This document shows, in pieces, positions 34,413 to 45,349 of a stretch of 64,000 nt of DNA. Under the pieces are notes generated by a model. The model ran no database searches. It was not told the DNA's origin and saw nothing but the letters and a program-made list of their open reading frames with translations. Made by a program: the position numbers and the translations under genes. This DNA comes from Gonocerus acuteangulatus (taxonomy: Eukaryota > Arthropoda > Insecta > Hemiptera > Coreidae), in the NCBI GenBank assembly GCA_946811695.1, contig OX328126.1:86685536-86749535 (forward strand). The letters are read 5' to 3'. The stretch's first letter is position 1. The number at the start of each line of letters is the position of its first letter.

Positions 34413-35667
34413 AGGTAAATGAAAAACGTCCTGTTCCTTCACAAAAGTTTATTTTTCTACGCTAGCGCTTTCGGCAGCTCCTGCCACCATCCTCAGAGCT
34501 GTGACAAAATTAATACAATAAAACAGTTTTTGTTGCATAATGGTAATCTTCTTAATATTAAAATCCTAAACCTACACGTAAAATAATAAATAAATAATCA
34601 CAATAATTTTGGTTCGTCAACACAAACATTAAAAACAATACAATGCAAACAAAAACAAAAACAAAACAAAAGTCATAAGTGATAAAATGAAAAAACTAAA
34701 GTTGAGGAGAGAGACTCACCTATAATGAGTTCAGCTTCACTGCTGAGGGCTGACTGAAGGGAAGCAGGGAGAGAGCCTGCACAGAGACATGACTCAACAT
34801 ATCAGTTTGATACGTATCTGTCCTTTTATTTAAATTACACGAGCTTAGGATCTTATCTATACGTATCTCTATACTTTCTAGGACATTCATCTGCGCAGAC
34901 TTCTTCCGGCAATGTAAAATATATAGTGAATGGTCAGCCTCGCTGTGTCCCGCTGCGAGACAGTGTTGACGAAATTCTGAATCCGACCTGGTTTTATGTT
35001 CTCTAGCTCTTATTTTGAGTTTCCTACCAGTTTGCCCTACGTACGATCCAGAACAGAGGCCACATACGATTTTATAGACACCACTCTTATTCCCCGTGTC
35101 TATCTTATCCTTGACGTCACAGAGAGCATTAGCCAATGAGGGAGCATTTTTAAAGGCCACCTTAACATTCGCTTTACTTAAAATGGAGGCTACTTTTTCC
35201 GAGACTTGGCCTAAATATGGTAAGGTGAACCATCTAACCTCACATACGTCGGGTTTCAGAAAATTGGGAAAAGCTGTCTTAAGGGCATGTTTTTCTTTTC
35301 TTCTCCTGTAAATACCATCAATCATGAGAGCATCATATCCGTTCTTCTCCGCAACATGCTTTATATGGAGAAGCTCACGGTGATGATTACCCTCCGACAT
35401 AGGTACTGACAGGAGTCGATCAATATAATAAATAAAAGGCAACATTTTTACTCTCGGGTGTTGAAAAGAACTCCTATCTATAGCTGTATCGGTGGTAGTA
35501 GACTTTCGAAAAATCGAAAATTCCAAACCACCCTCCTCTTTTTTATGGATCGTCAAATCTAAATAATTTAATGAACCCCCCTCTTCTATTTCTTTAGTAA
35601 ATTTTATATTCTTGTGCATCCTGTTGAGGAGTTTGTGAAAAGACTCCAAACGTCTCATTGGACCCTG
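34413..35667 (-). mobile_element. Penelope-like element, inverted arm (left)
   Basis: The minus-strand coding part (34720-35667) covers the end of the reverse transcriptase (GPMRRLESFHKLLNRMH, LNYLDLTIHK, FRKSTTTDT), the linker (LPYLGQVSEKVASILSK) and the GIY-YIG domain (GVYKIVCGLCSGSYVGQTGR, REHKTRSDSEFRQHC). The 3' UTR (34413-34719) has a hammerhead-like CTGAGGA-hairpin-GAAA core at 34469-34496. It is joined head-to-head at about 35667/35668 to a plus-strand copy. The catalytic YVDD motif is absent from this arm but present in the other, so this arm is slightly more 5'-truncated. Confidence 0.85.
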
Positions 35668-36359
35668 AAATCCACTTAGAAAACATATCCGTTGTTGGAT
35701 TAGGTATGTGGACGATTGTCTGTGCATTTTTCAGGGTCCAATGAGACGTTTGGAGTCTTTTCACAAACTCCTCAACAGGATGCACAAGAATATAAAATTT
35801 ACTAAAGAAATAGAAGAGGGGGGTTCATTAAATTATTTAGATTTGACGATCCATAAAAAAGAGGAGGGTGGTTTGGAATTTTCGATTTTTCGAAAGTCTA
35901 CTACCACCGATACAGCTATAGATAGGAGTTCTTTTCAACACCCGAGAGTAAAAATGTTGCCTTTTATTTATTATATTGATCGACTCCTGTCAGTACCTAT
36001 GTCGGAGGGTAATCATCACCTTGAGCTTCTCCATATAAAGCATGTAGCGGAGAAGAACGGATATGATGCTCTCATGATTGATGGTATTTACAGGAGAAGA
36101 AAAGAAAAACATGCCCTTAAGACAGCTTTTCCCAATTTTCTGAAACCCGACGTATGTGAGGTTAGATGGTTCACCTTACCATATTTAGGCCAAGTCTCGG
36201 AAAAAGTAGCCTCCATTTTAAGTAAAGCGAATGTTAAGGTGGCCTTTAAAAATGCTCCCCTCATTGGCTAATGCTCTCTGTGACGTCAAGGATAAGATAG
36301 ACACGGGGAATAAGAGTGGTGTCTATAAAATCGTATGTGGCCTCTGTTCTGGATCGTAC
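35668..36359 (+). mobile_element. Penelope-like element, direct arm before the gap
   Basis: The plus-strand frame starts in the reverse transcriptase with WIRYVDDCLCIF (motif C, catalytic YVDD), continues through GPMRRLESFHKL and the linker, and is cut by the N gap in the GIY-YIG domain. An extra C near 36258 shifts the frame. The same sequence at 37747-37752 lacks that base, and this error sits near the contig edge. It duplicates 37162-37852 and probably represents the same DNA. Confidence 0.8.
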
Positions 36360-36559
36360 NNNNNNNNNNNNNNNNNNNNNNNNNNNNNNNNNNNNNNNNN
36401 NNNNNNNNNNNNNNNNNNNNNNNNNNNNNNNNNNNNNNNNNNNNNNNNNNNNNNNNNNNNNNNNNNNNNNNNNNNNNNNNNNNNNNNNNNNNNNNNNNNN
36501 NNNNNNNNNNNNNNNNNNNNNNNNNNNNNNNNNNNNNNNNNNNNNNNNNNNNNNNNNNN
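36360..36559. other. Assembly gap, 200 N
   Basis: Exactly 200 unknown bases. The 1294 bp before the gap (35066-36359) match the 1293 bp after it (36560-37852), so the gap probably marks two unmerged contig ends. Confidence 0.95.
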
Positions 36560-37161
36560 ACGATTTTATAGACACCACTCTTATTCCCCGTGTCTATCTT
36601 ATCCTTGACGTCACAGAGAGCATTAGCCAATGAGGGAGCATTTTTAAAGGCCACCTTAACATTCGCTTTACTTAAAATGGAGGCTACTTTTTCCGAGACT
36701 TGGCCTAAATATGGTAAGGTGAACCATCTAACCTCACATACGTCGGGTTTCAGAAAATTGGGAAAAGCTGTCTTAAGGGCATGTTTTTCTTTTCTTCTCC
36801 TGTAAATACCATCAATCATGAGAGCATCATATCCGTTCTTCTCCGCAACATGCTTTATATGGAGAAGCTCACGGTGATGATTACCCTCCGACATAGGTAC
36901 TGACAGGAGTCGATCAATATAATAAATAAAAGGCAACATTTTTACTCTCGGGTGTTGAAAAGAACTCCTATCTATAGCTGTATCGGTGGTAGTAGACTTT
37001 CGAAAAATCGAAAATTCCAAACCACCCTCCTCTTTTTTATGGATCGTCAAATCTAAATAATTTAATGAACCCCCCTCTTCTATTTCTTTAGTAAATTTTA
37101 TATTCTTGTGCATCCTGTTGAGGAGTTTGTGAAAAGACTCCAAACGTCTCATTGGACCCTG
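36560..37161 (-). mobile_element. Penelope-like inverted arm (probable duplicate of 35066-35667)
   Basis: Identical in layout to 35066-35667 at a constant offset of 1494 bp, including the arm-specific ACGGTGATGATT and GCAACATGCT variants. It starts abruptly at the gap edge inside the GIY-YIG domain. It is most simply the same genomic DNA assembled twice. Confidence 0.75.
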
Positions 37162-38480
37162 AAATCCACTTAGAAAACATATCCGTTGTTGGATTAGGTA
37201 TGTGGACGATTGTCTGTGCATTTTTCAGGGTCCAATGAGACGTTTGGAGTCTTTTCACAAACTCCTCAACAGGATGCACAAGAATATAAAATTTACTAAA
37301 GAAATAGAAGAGGGGGGTTCATTAAATTATTTAGATTTGACGATCCATAAAAAAGAGGAGGGTGGTTTGGAATTTTCGATTTTTCGAAAGTCTACTACCA
37401 CCGATACAGCTATAGATAGGAGTTCTTTTCAACACCCGAGAGTAAAAATGTTGCCTTTTATTTATTATATTGATCGACTCCTGTCAGTACCTATGTCGGA
37501 GGGTAATCATCACCTTGAGCTTCTCCATATAAAGCATGTAGCGGAGAAGAACGGATATGATGCTCTCATGATTGATGGTATTTACAGGAGAAGAAAAGAA
37601 AAACATGCCCTTAAGACAGCTTTTCCCAATTTTCTGAAACCCGACGTATGTGAGGTTAGATGGTTCACCTTACCATATTTAGGCCAAGTCTCGGAAAAAG
37701 TAGCCTCCATTTTAAGTAAAGCGAATGTTAAGGTGGCCTTTAAAAATGCTCCCTCATTGGCTAATGCTCTCTGTGACGTCAAGGATAAGATAGACACGGG
37801 GAATAAGAGTGGTGTCTATAAAATCGTATGTGGCCTCTGTTCTGGATCGTACGTAGGGCAAACTGGTAGGAAACTCAAAATAAGAGCTAGAGAACATAAA
37901 ACCAGGTCGGATTCAGAATTTCGTCAACACTGTCTCGCAGCGGGACACAGCGAGGCTGACCATTCACTATATATTTTACATTGCCGGAAGAAGTCTGCGC
38001 AGATGAATGTCCTAGAAAGTATAGAGATACGTATAGATAAGATCCTAAGCTCGTGTAATTTAAATAAAAGGACAGATACGTATCAAACTGATATGTTGAG
38101 TCATGTCTCTGTGCAGGCTCTCTCCCTGCTTCCCTTCAGTCAGCCCTCAGCAGTGAAGCTGAACTCATTATAGGTGAGTCTCTCTCCTCAACTTTAGTTT
38201 TTTCATTTTATCACTTATGACTTTTGTTTTGTTTTTGTTTTTGTTTGCATTGTATTGTTTTTAATGTTTGTGTTGACGAACCAAAATTATTGTGATTATT
38301 TATTTATTATTTTACGTGTAGGTTTAGGATTTTAATATTAAGAAGATTACCATTATGCAACAAAAACTGTTTTATTGTATTAATTTTGTCACAGCTCTGA
38401 GGATGGTGGCAGGAGCTGCCGAAAGCGCTAGCGTAGAAAAATAAACTTTTGTGAAGGAACAGGACGTTTTTCATTTACCT
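37162..38480 (+). mobile_element. Penelope-like element, direct arm (complete 3' part)
   Basis: The coding part runs to a stop at about 38173 and covers reverse transcriptase motif C (WIRYVDDCLCIF), RT C-terminus, linker and the whole GIY-YIG domain (GVYKIVCGLCSGSYVGQTGR, HCLAAGHSEADHSLYIL, NVLESIEIRIDK). The 3' UTR continues to about 38480 with a hammerhead-like core at 38397-38424. The frame is open throughout the retained part, so decay is slight, but the element lacks the N-terminal part of the reverse transcriptase. Confidence 0.85.
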
Positions 38481-38525
38481 CAAGATCTTCCTTCTCTGCC
38501 AGCAACCTCAACGTTTTTGGGAGGA

Positions 38526-38526
<1 letters not shown>

Positions 38527-38588
<62 letters not shown>

Positions 38589-38840
38589 TACATATATATA
38601 CACACCCATATATTTGTCTGTTCGCGGTCTAGCACAGCGAATAATGGTCCGATTCTGATGAAATTTGGTACAAAAATCTTTCGTCTAATTTGAATGATCA
38701 AGTTTTTTAACCAGTAGAATCCGCCCACCGGAACATGGTTTTTAGAGCAACATTCGCTTAAAAAAAAAAATCGTTACGCTTACGACGGCCTAGAAAAACG
38801 AATGAAACCATTTTAAGGCAATAACTTTAACCGTTTTTGA
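38527..38840 (-). mobile_element. (TA)n plus Helentron-like internal fragment
   Basis: A (TA)n run (38527-38604) is followed by TTTGTCTGTTCGCGGTCTAG, TGATGAAATTTGGTACAAAA and AAAACGAATGAAACCATTTT. All of these are in the same order in family 1 elements read on the minus strand. Neither terminus is present. Confidence 0.55.
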
Positions 38841-38990
38841 GAAAAATGAAAAAAAAAAAAAAAAAATCAGAAACGTTTGTCTTGTGAAGAGAGGCAACTT
38901 CCAGAAACTAGTATGTAAATATAAAATGGTATAAATGAAGTGTAAACCATTTTTTTTTTACCTATAAGGCCTTTACTAATAGTATAATTT

Positions 38991-39022
<32 letters not shown>

Positions 39023-39840
39023 GAAGTGTATATATATTTTTAGAATAAAAATACTATAGTAACAATACTATTGTTGATTGGAGCCAATGGGATTGGAGCA
39101 CGTAAGGGATAAAAAAGGCATATCAAGACTGCTAGACTGGAAGACAGACTAAACCGTTCTAAAACTTTAGTGAAGTGTGAAGGTTGCTAGGTAGCTGCTT
39201 CATGAGTGAAGTGGTTGTCGATATCAACTCGAGATAAATCGAGTCAGCATCTTATCTATCGAGATAATCGATACCTATCACTGCTTCCGCTCGGCTTCTT
39301 TATTTATTACAGATAATGGCTGATAAGAATCAAATCAGGACCTACAAGATTAAGGGTGAATCACCTATTCCGGATGTTGGGAAATCGAAGTCAAAGTTCT
39401 AGATGTTCTTTAGGACAGCAAGGACGAATGTTTACTCTATGGAATGATGATTCGTAAATCTGATTGACAAAGTATACATTTGAAATTCAATGTTTTAATC
39501 GCAATTTTCACGAGTGATGGGCAACAAAATGCTAGGAGGGACGTTTCAGGCTCTGGATTTACTCTTGAAATCATTTTAACTTGAAACTGCGAGAGAACTA
39601 AAAGCAAACCAGTGAAACAAGGCGAAGCGTCATGTTACCTAAATCTTTCTGAATCAGAAAATTAAGTAAGATAAAAGTCGATTTTTCTAATTTGCCCTTA
39701 CTCTTTCAAGGTCCTGAAATTGTCTTCAAGACTATCTTGTATATCTGAGATTTATGTGATATATAGTTCCTCTCTTTTTTTTTTATTTATTTGTTAATTT
39801 AATGATATCCTCAAATACAGATCTAATTCTAACATACGTA
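38841..39840. other. Unassigned sequence
   Basis: A small (TG)n/(TA)n run lies at about 38991-39022. GGAGCCAATGGGATTGGAGC near 39080 resembles the TTGGAG minisatellite at 30290-30400. No gene is seen. Confidence 0.4.
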
Positions 39841-40859
39841 GGACCTCCATTATGCAGGGTATAGACCGGGAGGGTGGTCTACGGATAATCGAAAACCCCG
39901 GATAATAGAAACAAAATATTTTATTGACTAAATGTGCTGGATTATAAGGTTATAAAGAAAAACTGTGTACAAGATGTCATGTAAACCTTTTTATTTGCAT
40001 TGAGAAATGTGTATGTAAACGTTTTATTAATTAATAATTAGTAATAATTAATTAAAATCAAGTTCAAATTAAGTTTTTTTTTGAGAAAGTCAGTAATTTT
40101 TCGTTGTTTTTTGTTACATAATTCTTTTCTTGTATCTGTTCTGATCGTCCGTAACTAGATAATTCTGCTGAAATCGGCATTCTCCTGCTCAAAATAACTC
40201 AGCAGAAGTTCTGCAGCCTCCAATGCCTGGTTCTGCAGCCTCCAATGCCTGGTTCTGCTTTATTTTAGTTTCTTGAATGATAAGCGAATCGTTGTCATCG
40301 CTCTCATTTCCTTGGTCATTCTGCGCAGAGGTCGAAGGCTCATTTTTTCGGCGCAGATCTCCTATCTCAGTTTCTGTAGGTTTTTCACACCCTTCTTCAT
40401 TCATGTCACATTCCTGCCAATGTTTCATGTCATCCCTATCAACATGGATGAAATCAGGAAGAACTTTGGAGATTTCGTGAAATGATTCCGTTTCAACATC
40501 CTGAGAGGTTTCATCGTCGTGTTGTAATATTTCCGCCATTGAGATGCTTCCAGAAATATGGATCATCACATTCTTCCGAAATCAGCGCTGCTTTACCATT
40601 CGTTAGTTTACAATGTACGTAATTAATTTAAATTCATATTTATGTAAATAATCGTCATTACATACATACAAATATTTAATACATAATTATGAAATCAAAT
40701 GCTTTAGTTGATAAAAATAAAAATAATGCAATAAATGTGTATGTATTTACATACATATATGTACATAATATTTAAAGAAAGATTCAAAGTAAAAATTCCC
40801 TCATCGAGACCCCGTTTAATTGGTATCCCGGATAATAGAGTCCCGGATAATGGAGGTCC
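39841..40859 (-). mobile_element. Tigger-like element
   Basis: The left end GGACCTCCATTATGCAGGG and the right end (CCC)GGATAATGGAGGTCC form TIRs flanked by TA (39839-39840, 40860-40861). Subterminal CCGGATAATAGA and CCGGATAATAGAGTCCCGG motifs repeat the TIR. A minus-strand frame at 40189-40569 reads as a Tigger C-terminus. The DNA-binding and DDE regions are missing, so the element is non-autonomous. Confidence 0.75.
40189..40569 (-). pseudogene. Tigger transposase C-terminal fragment
   Basis: Encodes about 126 residues, acidic, with DDMKHWQECDMNEEGCEKPT and TETEIGDL. In jerky/Tigger proteins a comparable W..CD.dd.g...lt..eIv block follows the DDE domain and precedes an acidic tail. The match is by motif only, but its location inside pogo-type TIRs supports it. 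Confidence 0.5.
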
Positions 40860-40861
40860 TA

Positions 40862-41837
40862 GGTACTTTTTTTTTTTTGGTGCATCTACTGCTGAGGTCA
40901 TTAGCACCATCCTAGGTACCGTATGTAAAACCACTTCTGATGTACCTTCAAAGATTGAAAGTAACTTTCATGCCTTATTTACCATCGCCCCCTCCCCTCA
41001 TATCAAAATCACCTAGCGAAAGGTATAGAAGTAAATGCCTACATGGTTTACATACGTTCATCGTATGATGGACTATGTATAACTCATCATGCAGCCTACA
41101 CTCCAATCAGAAAGGAAGGTCTTATTAAAACATTCCTATGATTGAAATAAATAACATATTTAAAGGTTTATAATTCTTATTTTTTTTAAAAAAAGGAGTT
41201 GTAACAAGAAAACTACATTCCATGAATACATAATATTCAAATATTTCAATTCAGAACGAAAATTTGCTCTAGATTCAATAATATTATTCTATGTGAACAA
41301 TCCTTGCCATACGTTATTTTGTACAATATTTTTTAATACGAATTATTAGATTCGAAGAATATTTCTGACATTCTGTATCTAATGTTTTGTATATTTTATT
41401 TCTAATTTCAAGACATCTGCTGAATAACGAGTGGCTTTCAGGCATATTACAGCCATTTTCATACCTCTGTTTATAGGAATAAGTGAATCAAAATTGTTAT
41501 TAAAAGGCTGGTTTATTAGACCATACAGGTACCACCTTGAAGGGATGATATAGCAGCCAATTACTTATAAACAATAAAAAAATGTTATTTCATCCTTGAT
41601 AGATGATCTTGTATCGTATTTCAATTTCAAACTGCAAGCTACAATTAGGAAGCTCCTCATTTTTTAAAATAATTTTGTCTACCATTCATATTAGGGGGGA
41701 CATGATTTAGTTTTGCCATTTGCTTGTTACAACAATTGTTAACTTTTATTTAAAAAAAAATATTTTTAAACTTTTACTTTTATTTTAATTTAAAAAATAA
41801 AAATAAAAATTATAAAATAACTTTTTGGGTTTAATGT
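40862..41837. other. Unassigned sequence
   Basis: Contains a T-run at 40867 and AT-rich DNA. A frame at 40735-41016 spans the Tigger end and is not credible. No exon is recognised. Confidence 0.45.
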
Positions 41838-42001
41838 TTTTAGCGCGGTTCCTCCCTCCCCCATAGGGAGGAACCCCGCTTATAAGGTTGATACAATGAA
41901 ACAATCCGGAAGTGCCGACTAGAAAATTTTGCGTTTCAGAACCCCTAGAAACCGAAAATAACGGTGGTTCAAATTTGTATATATATATATATATATGTAT
42001 A

Positions 42002-42070
<69 letters not shown>

Positions 42071-43171
42071 CTGTTCGCTCTCTAAATAGAAGACGAATGG
42101 TCCGATTTTGATGAAATTTGGTACAAAAATCTGTCGTCCAATTTGAAAGGTCAAGTTCGTTAACCAGCAAAATCCGCCCACTGGAAGATGGCGTTTGGGG
42201 CGAAATTCGCGCAGAAAAAATCGTAACGCTTACGTTTTTGAGTTCATAAGCTTGTAAGTACTCGTTTTATAGGCTTCTTGGGCTAGAAAAACGAATGAAA
42301 CCATTTTCAAGGCGATAGCTTTAACCGTTGTCGAGAAAATTGGAAAAATAGTTTTTGAATACCGTTTTTGGTTTGGGTACTTAGAATAACGGGATTCAGT
42401 TGAAACATTATCTGCATGTTCTACTTTCATTAAAACTAATATGTTGAAAGTTATGTTACGTTTGGAGTTAAGGAAGGGTAAGAATAAAATATTTTATGAA
42501 CAGATATGAAAAGTTTTGGAAACTTCGTATACTTTCATTAATATCTCGAACACGGTTGGGAAATCGTGGTAAGTGGATTAAAACTATTTGAAAGCTTACT
42601 AAATTCTCTACAAAAATGATTCTAAAACTATTTTTGATTAGGTTATGTCAATCGGAGAAATAAATGCTTAAACCTTCAAATACGTCTGTTTTGTTCTTAT
42701 GAACGGGTTTTTGTCGTTCTTTTTGTAATTTTTGTCTCTTTCCCTTGGTTTTTTATTGCTTTTTATTTTTTTAATTTCTTATGTTGTATTTGTAAGGAAA
42801 ATGTATGTGTGTGTAAAACAGGATAGGTAAAATGAGACCAATTTTCTGTTGTCAGAAATAATGAAAAGTTTTGGGAACTTCGTATAATTTCTTAATATCT
42901 CGAAAACGGTTGAAAATCTTGGGAAGCGAAAGGTTACCATTCGGAAGCTTACTAAATGGTCTACAAGAAAGGTTCTAAAGAAAGTTTTGAATAAGCGATG
43001 TCAATCGGAGAAATAAGTGCTTAAAATTTGAAGTAATTGATTTCGTTAATTCGAACAGTTCTTTTTGTCTGTTTTTATTCCTATTTTTACATTGCTTATA
43101 GTTGGATAATGTATTTGACAATAGAATAGATTAATTAAAATAAGAAAAACAATTCATTGTTAGAAATATAT

Positions 43172-43290
43172 CAGGCTGTACCGTATGCAATGTCAGTTTT
43201 GGATTTGCCGATTTCCTTCAAATGTCTTGAAACTGTCGAGGCTCCTAATCCGAGTTCTTTGGCATATTCCCTATTGTTTGCAATTGCTTA
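43172..43290. mobile_element. Mariner end fragment
   Basis: ATCAGGCTGTACCGTATGCA followed by TTGCCGATTTCCTTCAAATG matches the left end of the mariner mini-element at 61648. The same end is present in copy C at 22505-22604. Only one TIR is kept. On the minus strand the encoded piece is the second HTH (TVSRHLKEI) of a mariner transposase. Confidence 0.65.
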
Positions 43291-44224
43291 TAGTAGTCAA
43301 ATGTATTTGCCAATAAAACAGGATACGTATAATTAGAATATTTTATTTTTGCGGAATCTTGTGGTTCTCAGATCCCTTATGAATATCTATTAGGCCCCCT
43401 TCGTATTTTTTCCTTAATATCTTGAAAAGGGTTAGGAGATCGTGGCAATTGAAATGTAACAGTTCGAAAGCTTACTAAATTCTCTACAAAAAATGTTTTA
43501 CAGAAATGTTTGATGGGGTCGTCACATTATGAGAAATAAGTGCTTAAAACTTAGTTAGTTTCCTTTATTTAAACGGATCTATTTGTGTGTTTCCCGAAGT
43601 TTTTTTTTCACTGCTCGTTATTTTTGTACTTGCTTATAGTAGTCTAATGTATTTTTCAGTAAACAGGATATGTATAATTAAAAGCATTATTTTGTTTGTT
43701 AGAATTCGAAGATGCCGTATGAATATCTAGATTACAGTACTGGTTTTGATTTCGTATTTTAGAATTGTTCTTGGTATTCCCTATTTTCATGTATTACCCT
43801 TAGTTCTTTATTGCTAGTAGTTTTTTTTTTTTTTTTTTTATTGATTATAGAATATAAATCTATTTGGCAATAAAATAGGATACGTAAAATTAGAAACAAT
43901 ATTTCGGGTATTTCTGAGCGAAATGCCTTGTAAGATTGTCTACCACCACGAACGGCGTTTTTCCCCTATTTACCTCACATTTTAATTGGTTGCTGTTTTT
44001 AGCTTGTTTCCTGCTTCACTTCACAGATAGGAAACACGCTTCTGACGTCGACCCAATGACGTAATCCGAAGTGCCTAATAAATGATTTAACGTTTTAGAA
44101 CAGGTAGATATCGAAAATAGCTGTTTTTAAATTAGAATCTATTGTTGAGTAATTACATGAATCTTTGGATAAAAATTCCAATAGTTAAAATTGTAAGTAT
44201 TAATGGAAATTGGAAAATATGTAT

Positions 44225-44587
44225 TTAATAGAATTCAGAAAACCTTTTACAGAGAACTTTATTTTTTATTTTAATTTTATTGATCAACAGGTGTTTGCAT
44301 ATATTTGAAAACTCTGCTGATGTAACCTCTATCTCGTTTTTGTTTGAATCAATAATAAGAAATCCGTTTTTCAATGATTTTATGTTTTTAGGCCTATCTA
44401 TAATTCCTGTGGGTTCATATGGCTTTAAAGTCTCAACAGGAATATTTGTGTAATCGCCCTTCACCGTTAAGTTATTAGAATCATGAGTGATTCTTTTTTG
44501 TGTTACAACTAACAATCTTTGAAAACGAAGTTTGAACATCCTTGGTATTGTTATTTTCCCTCTAATTGGCCGAGATTTTCTATTCAT
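44225..44587 (-). CDS. Element-borne open frame, 120 aa, unknown
   Basis: The frame starts MNRKSRPIRGKITIPRMF and contains LTVKGDYTNIPVETLKPYE, then PTGIIDRPKNIKSLKNGF and LIIDSNKNEIEVTSAEF. Composition is protein-like: basic N-terminus, alternating hydrophobic strands, a helical end (NICKHLLINKIKIK). A decayed copy lies in copy B at about 19258-19620 (with TVKGDYTNIPVE readable), so the frame belongs to the repeat family. I do not recognise it and assign no function. It may be a relic of an element gene or a captured host exon. Confidence 0.45.
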   Translation of the reverse strand: MNRKSRPIRGKITIPRMFKLRFQRLLVVTQKRITHDSNNLTVKGDYTNIPVETLKPYEPTGIIDRPKNIKSLKNGFLIIDSNKNEIEVTSAEFSNICKHLLINKIKIKNKVLCKRFSEFY

Positions 44588-45349
44588 GATCTAATTCTCC
44601 TTGAATTTTTTGACTAGATCAAGAACCTAATTTACGCAATCTTAAATTCCTTCATTTAATTCAGAAAGTTTATCAAGCTTTATATAGAAACTTTTGAGCT
44701 AATACGGGTGGTCTGTACCGAGTCCTTTGTATGTAAACACAAAGAGCTTTCTGAATAACGGTAAAGGGCAGTAAAAGTATATGACTTTACCTGGAAGTAG
44801 ACCCTGCATAGAGAGAATTGCAATACGAAACCTTTTCATTCATTCTTTCACCAGCTCCCGTGTAACACCTTAGATCTGTTTATATTGTTCTACTCAGTGT
44901 GAACAAGTGTTGAAAGTGCCTGAAATTTTATATCTCTACAAGACTGTAGTGACATTCTAGTACATCCATCTTAATTTAAGGTAAGTTATTTTTTTATTAT
45001 TTTTTATCTGCCTCTTAACATTTTAGCCAAGTCGTTCTATATCACTTTTAATTTATTTATTTGTATCAAATAAGTCAATAATATTACTCCTTTCTAACAT
45101 TATTATTATTATTATAATTTAAACTTACAATTGTACTTCTACATAGCATTTACATTCCAACTTCTTTTTAAATGCTTTGCTACCCCATTATTAAAAATTA
45201 TTATTTTCAGTTGATTGGTTTTGAAATTCCAATATTCTTGTAAGTCATTTTGTGGCATAATAGTAATGTTTCGTTTTTTCACAACAAAATTTAAATGCAA
45301 CAAACGTAAATAATTTCTTTGAATTTAATTGTCCCCTCTACAATTTACA

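Noticed and set aside
35096..35311. Antisense frame in the Penelope arms (also at 36590 and 37582)
   Set aside because: Shadow of the real Penelope coding strand, reproduced wherever that sequence occurs.
36231..36633. Frames crossing the N gap
   Set aside because: They consist largely of unknown residues.
34469..38424. Complete hammerhead ribozymes in the Penelope UTRs
   Set aside because: Only the CTGANGA-stem II-GAAA part is visible; stems I and III could not be paired, so no ncRNA feature was called.
40735..41016. 93-residue plus-strand frame
   Set aside because: It spans the right end of the Tigger-like element and unrelated flank; no motif.
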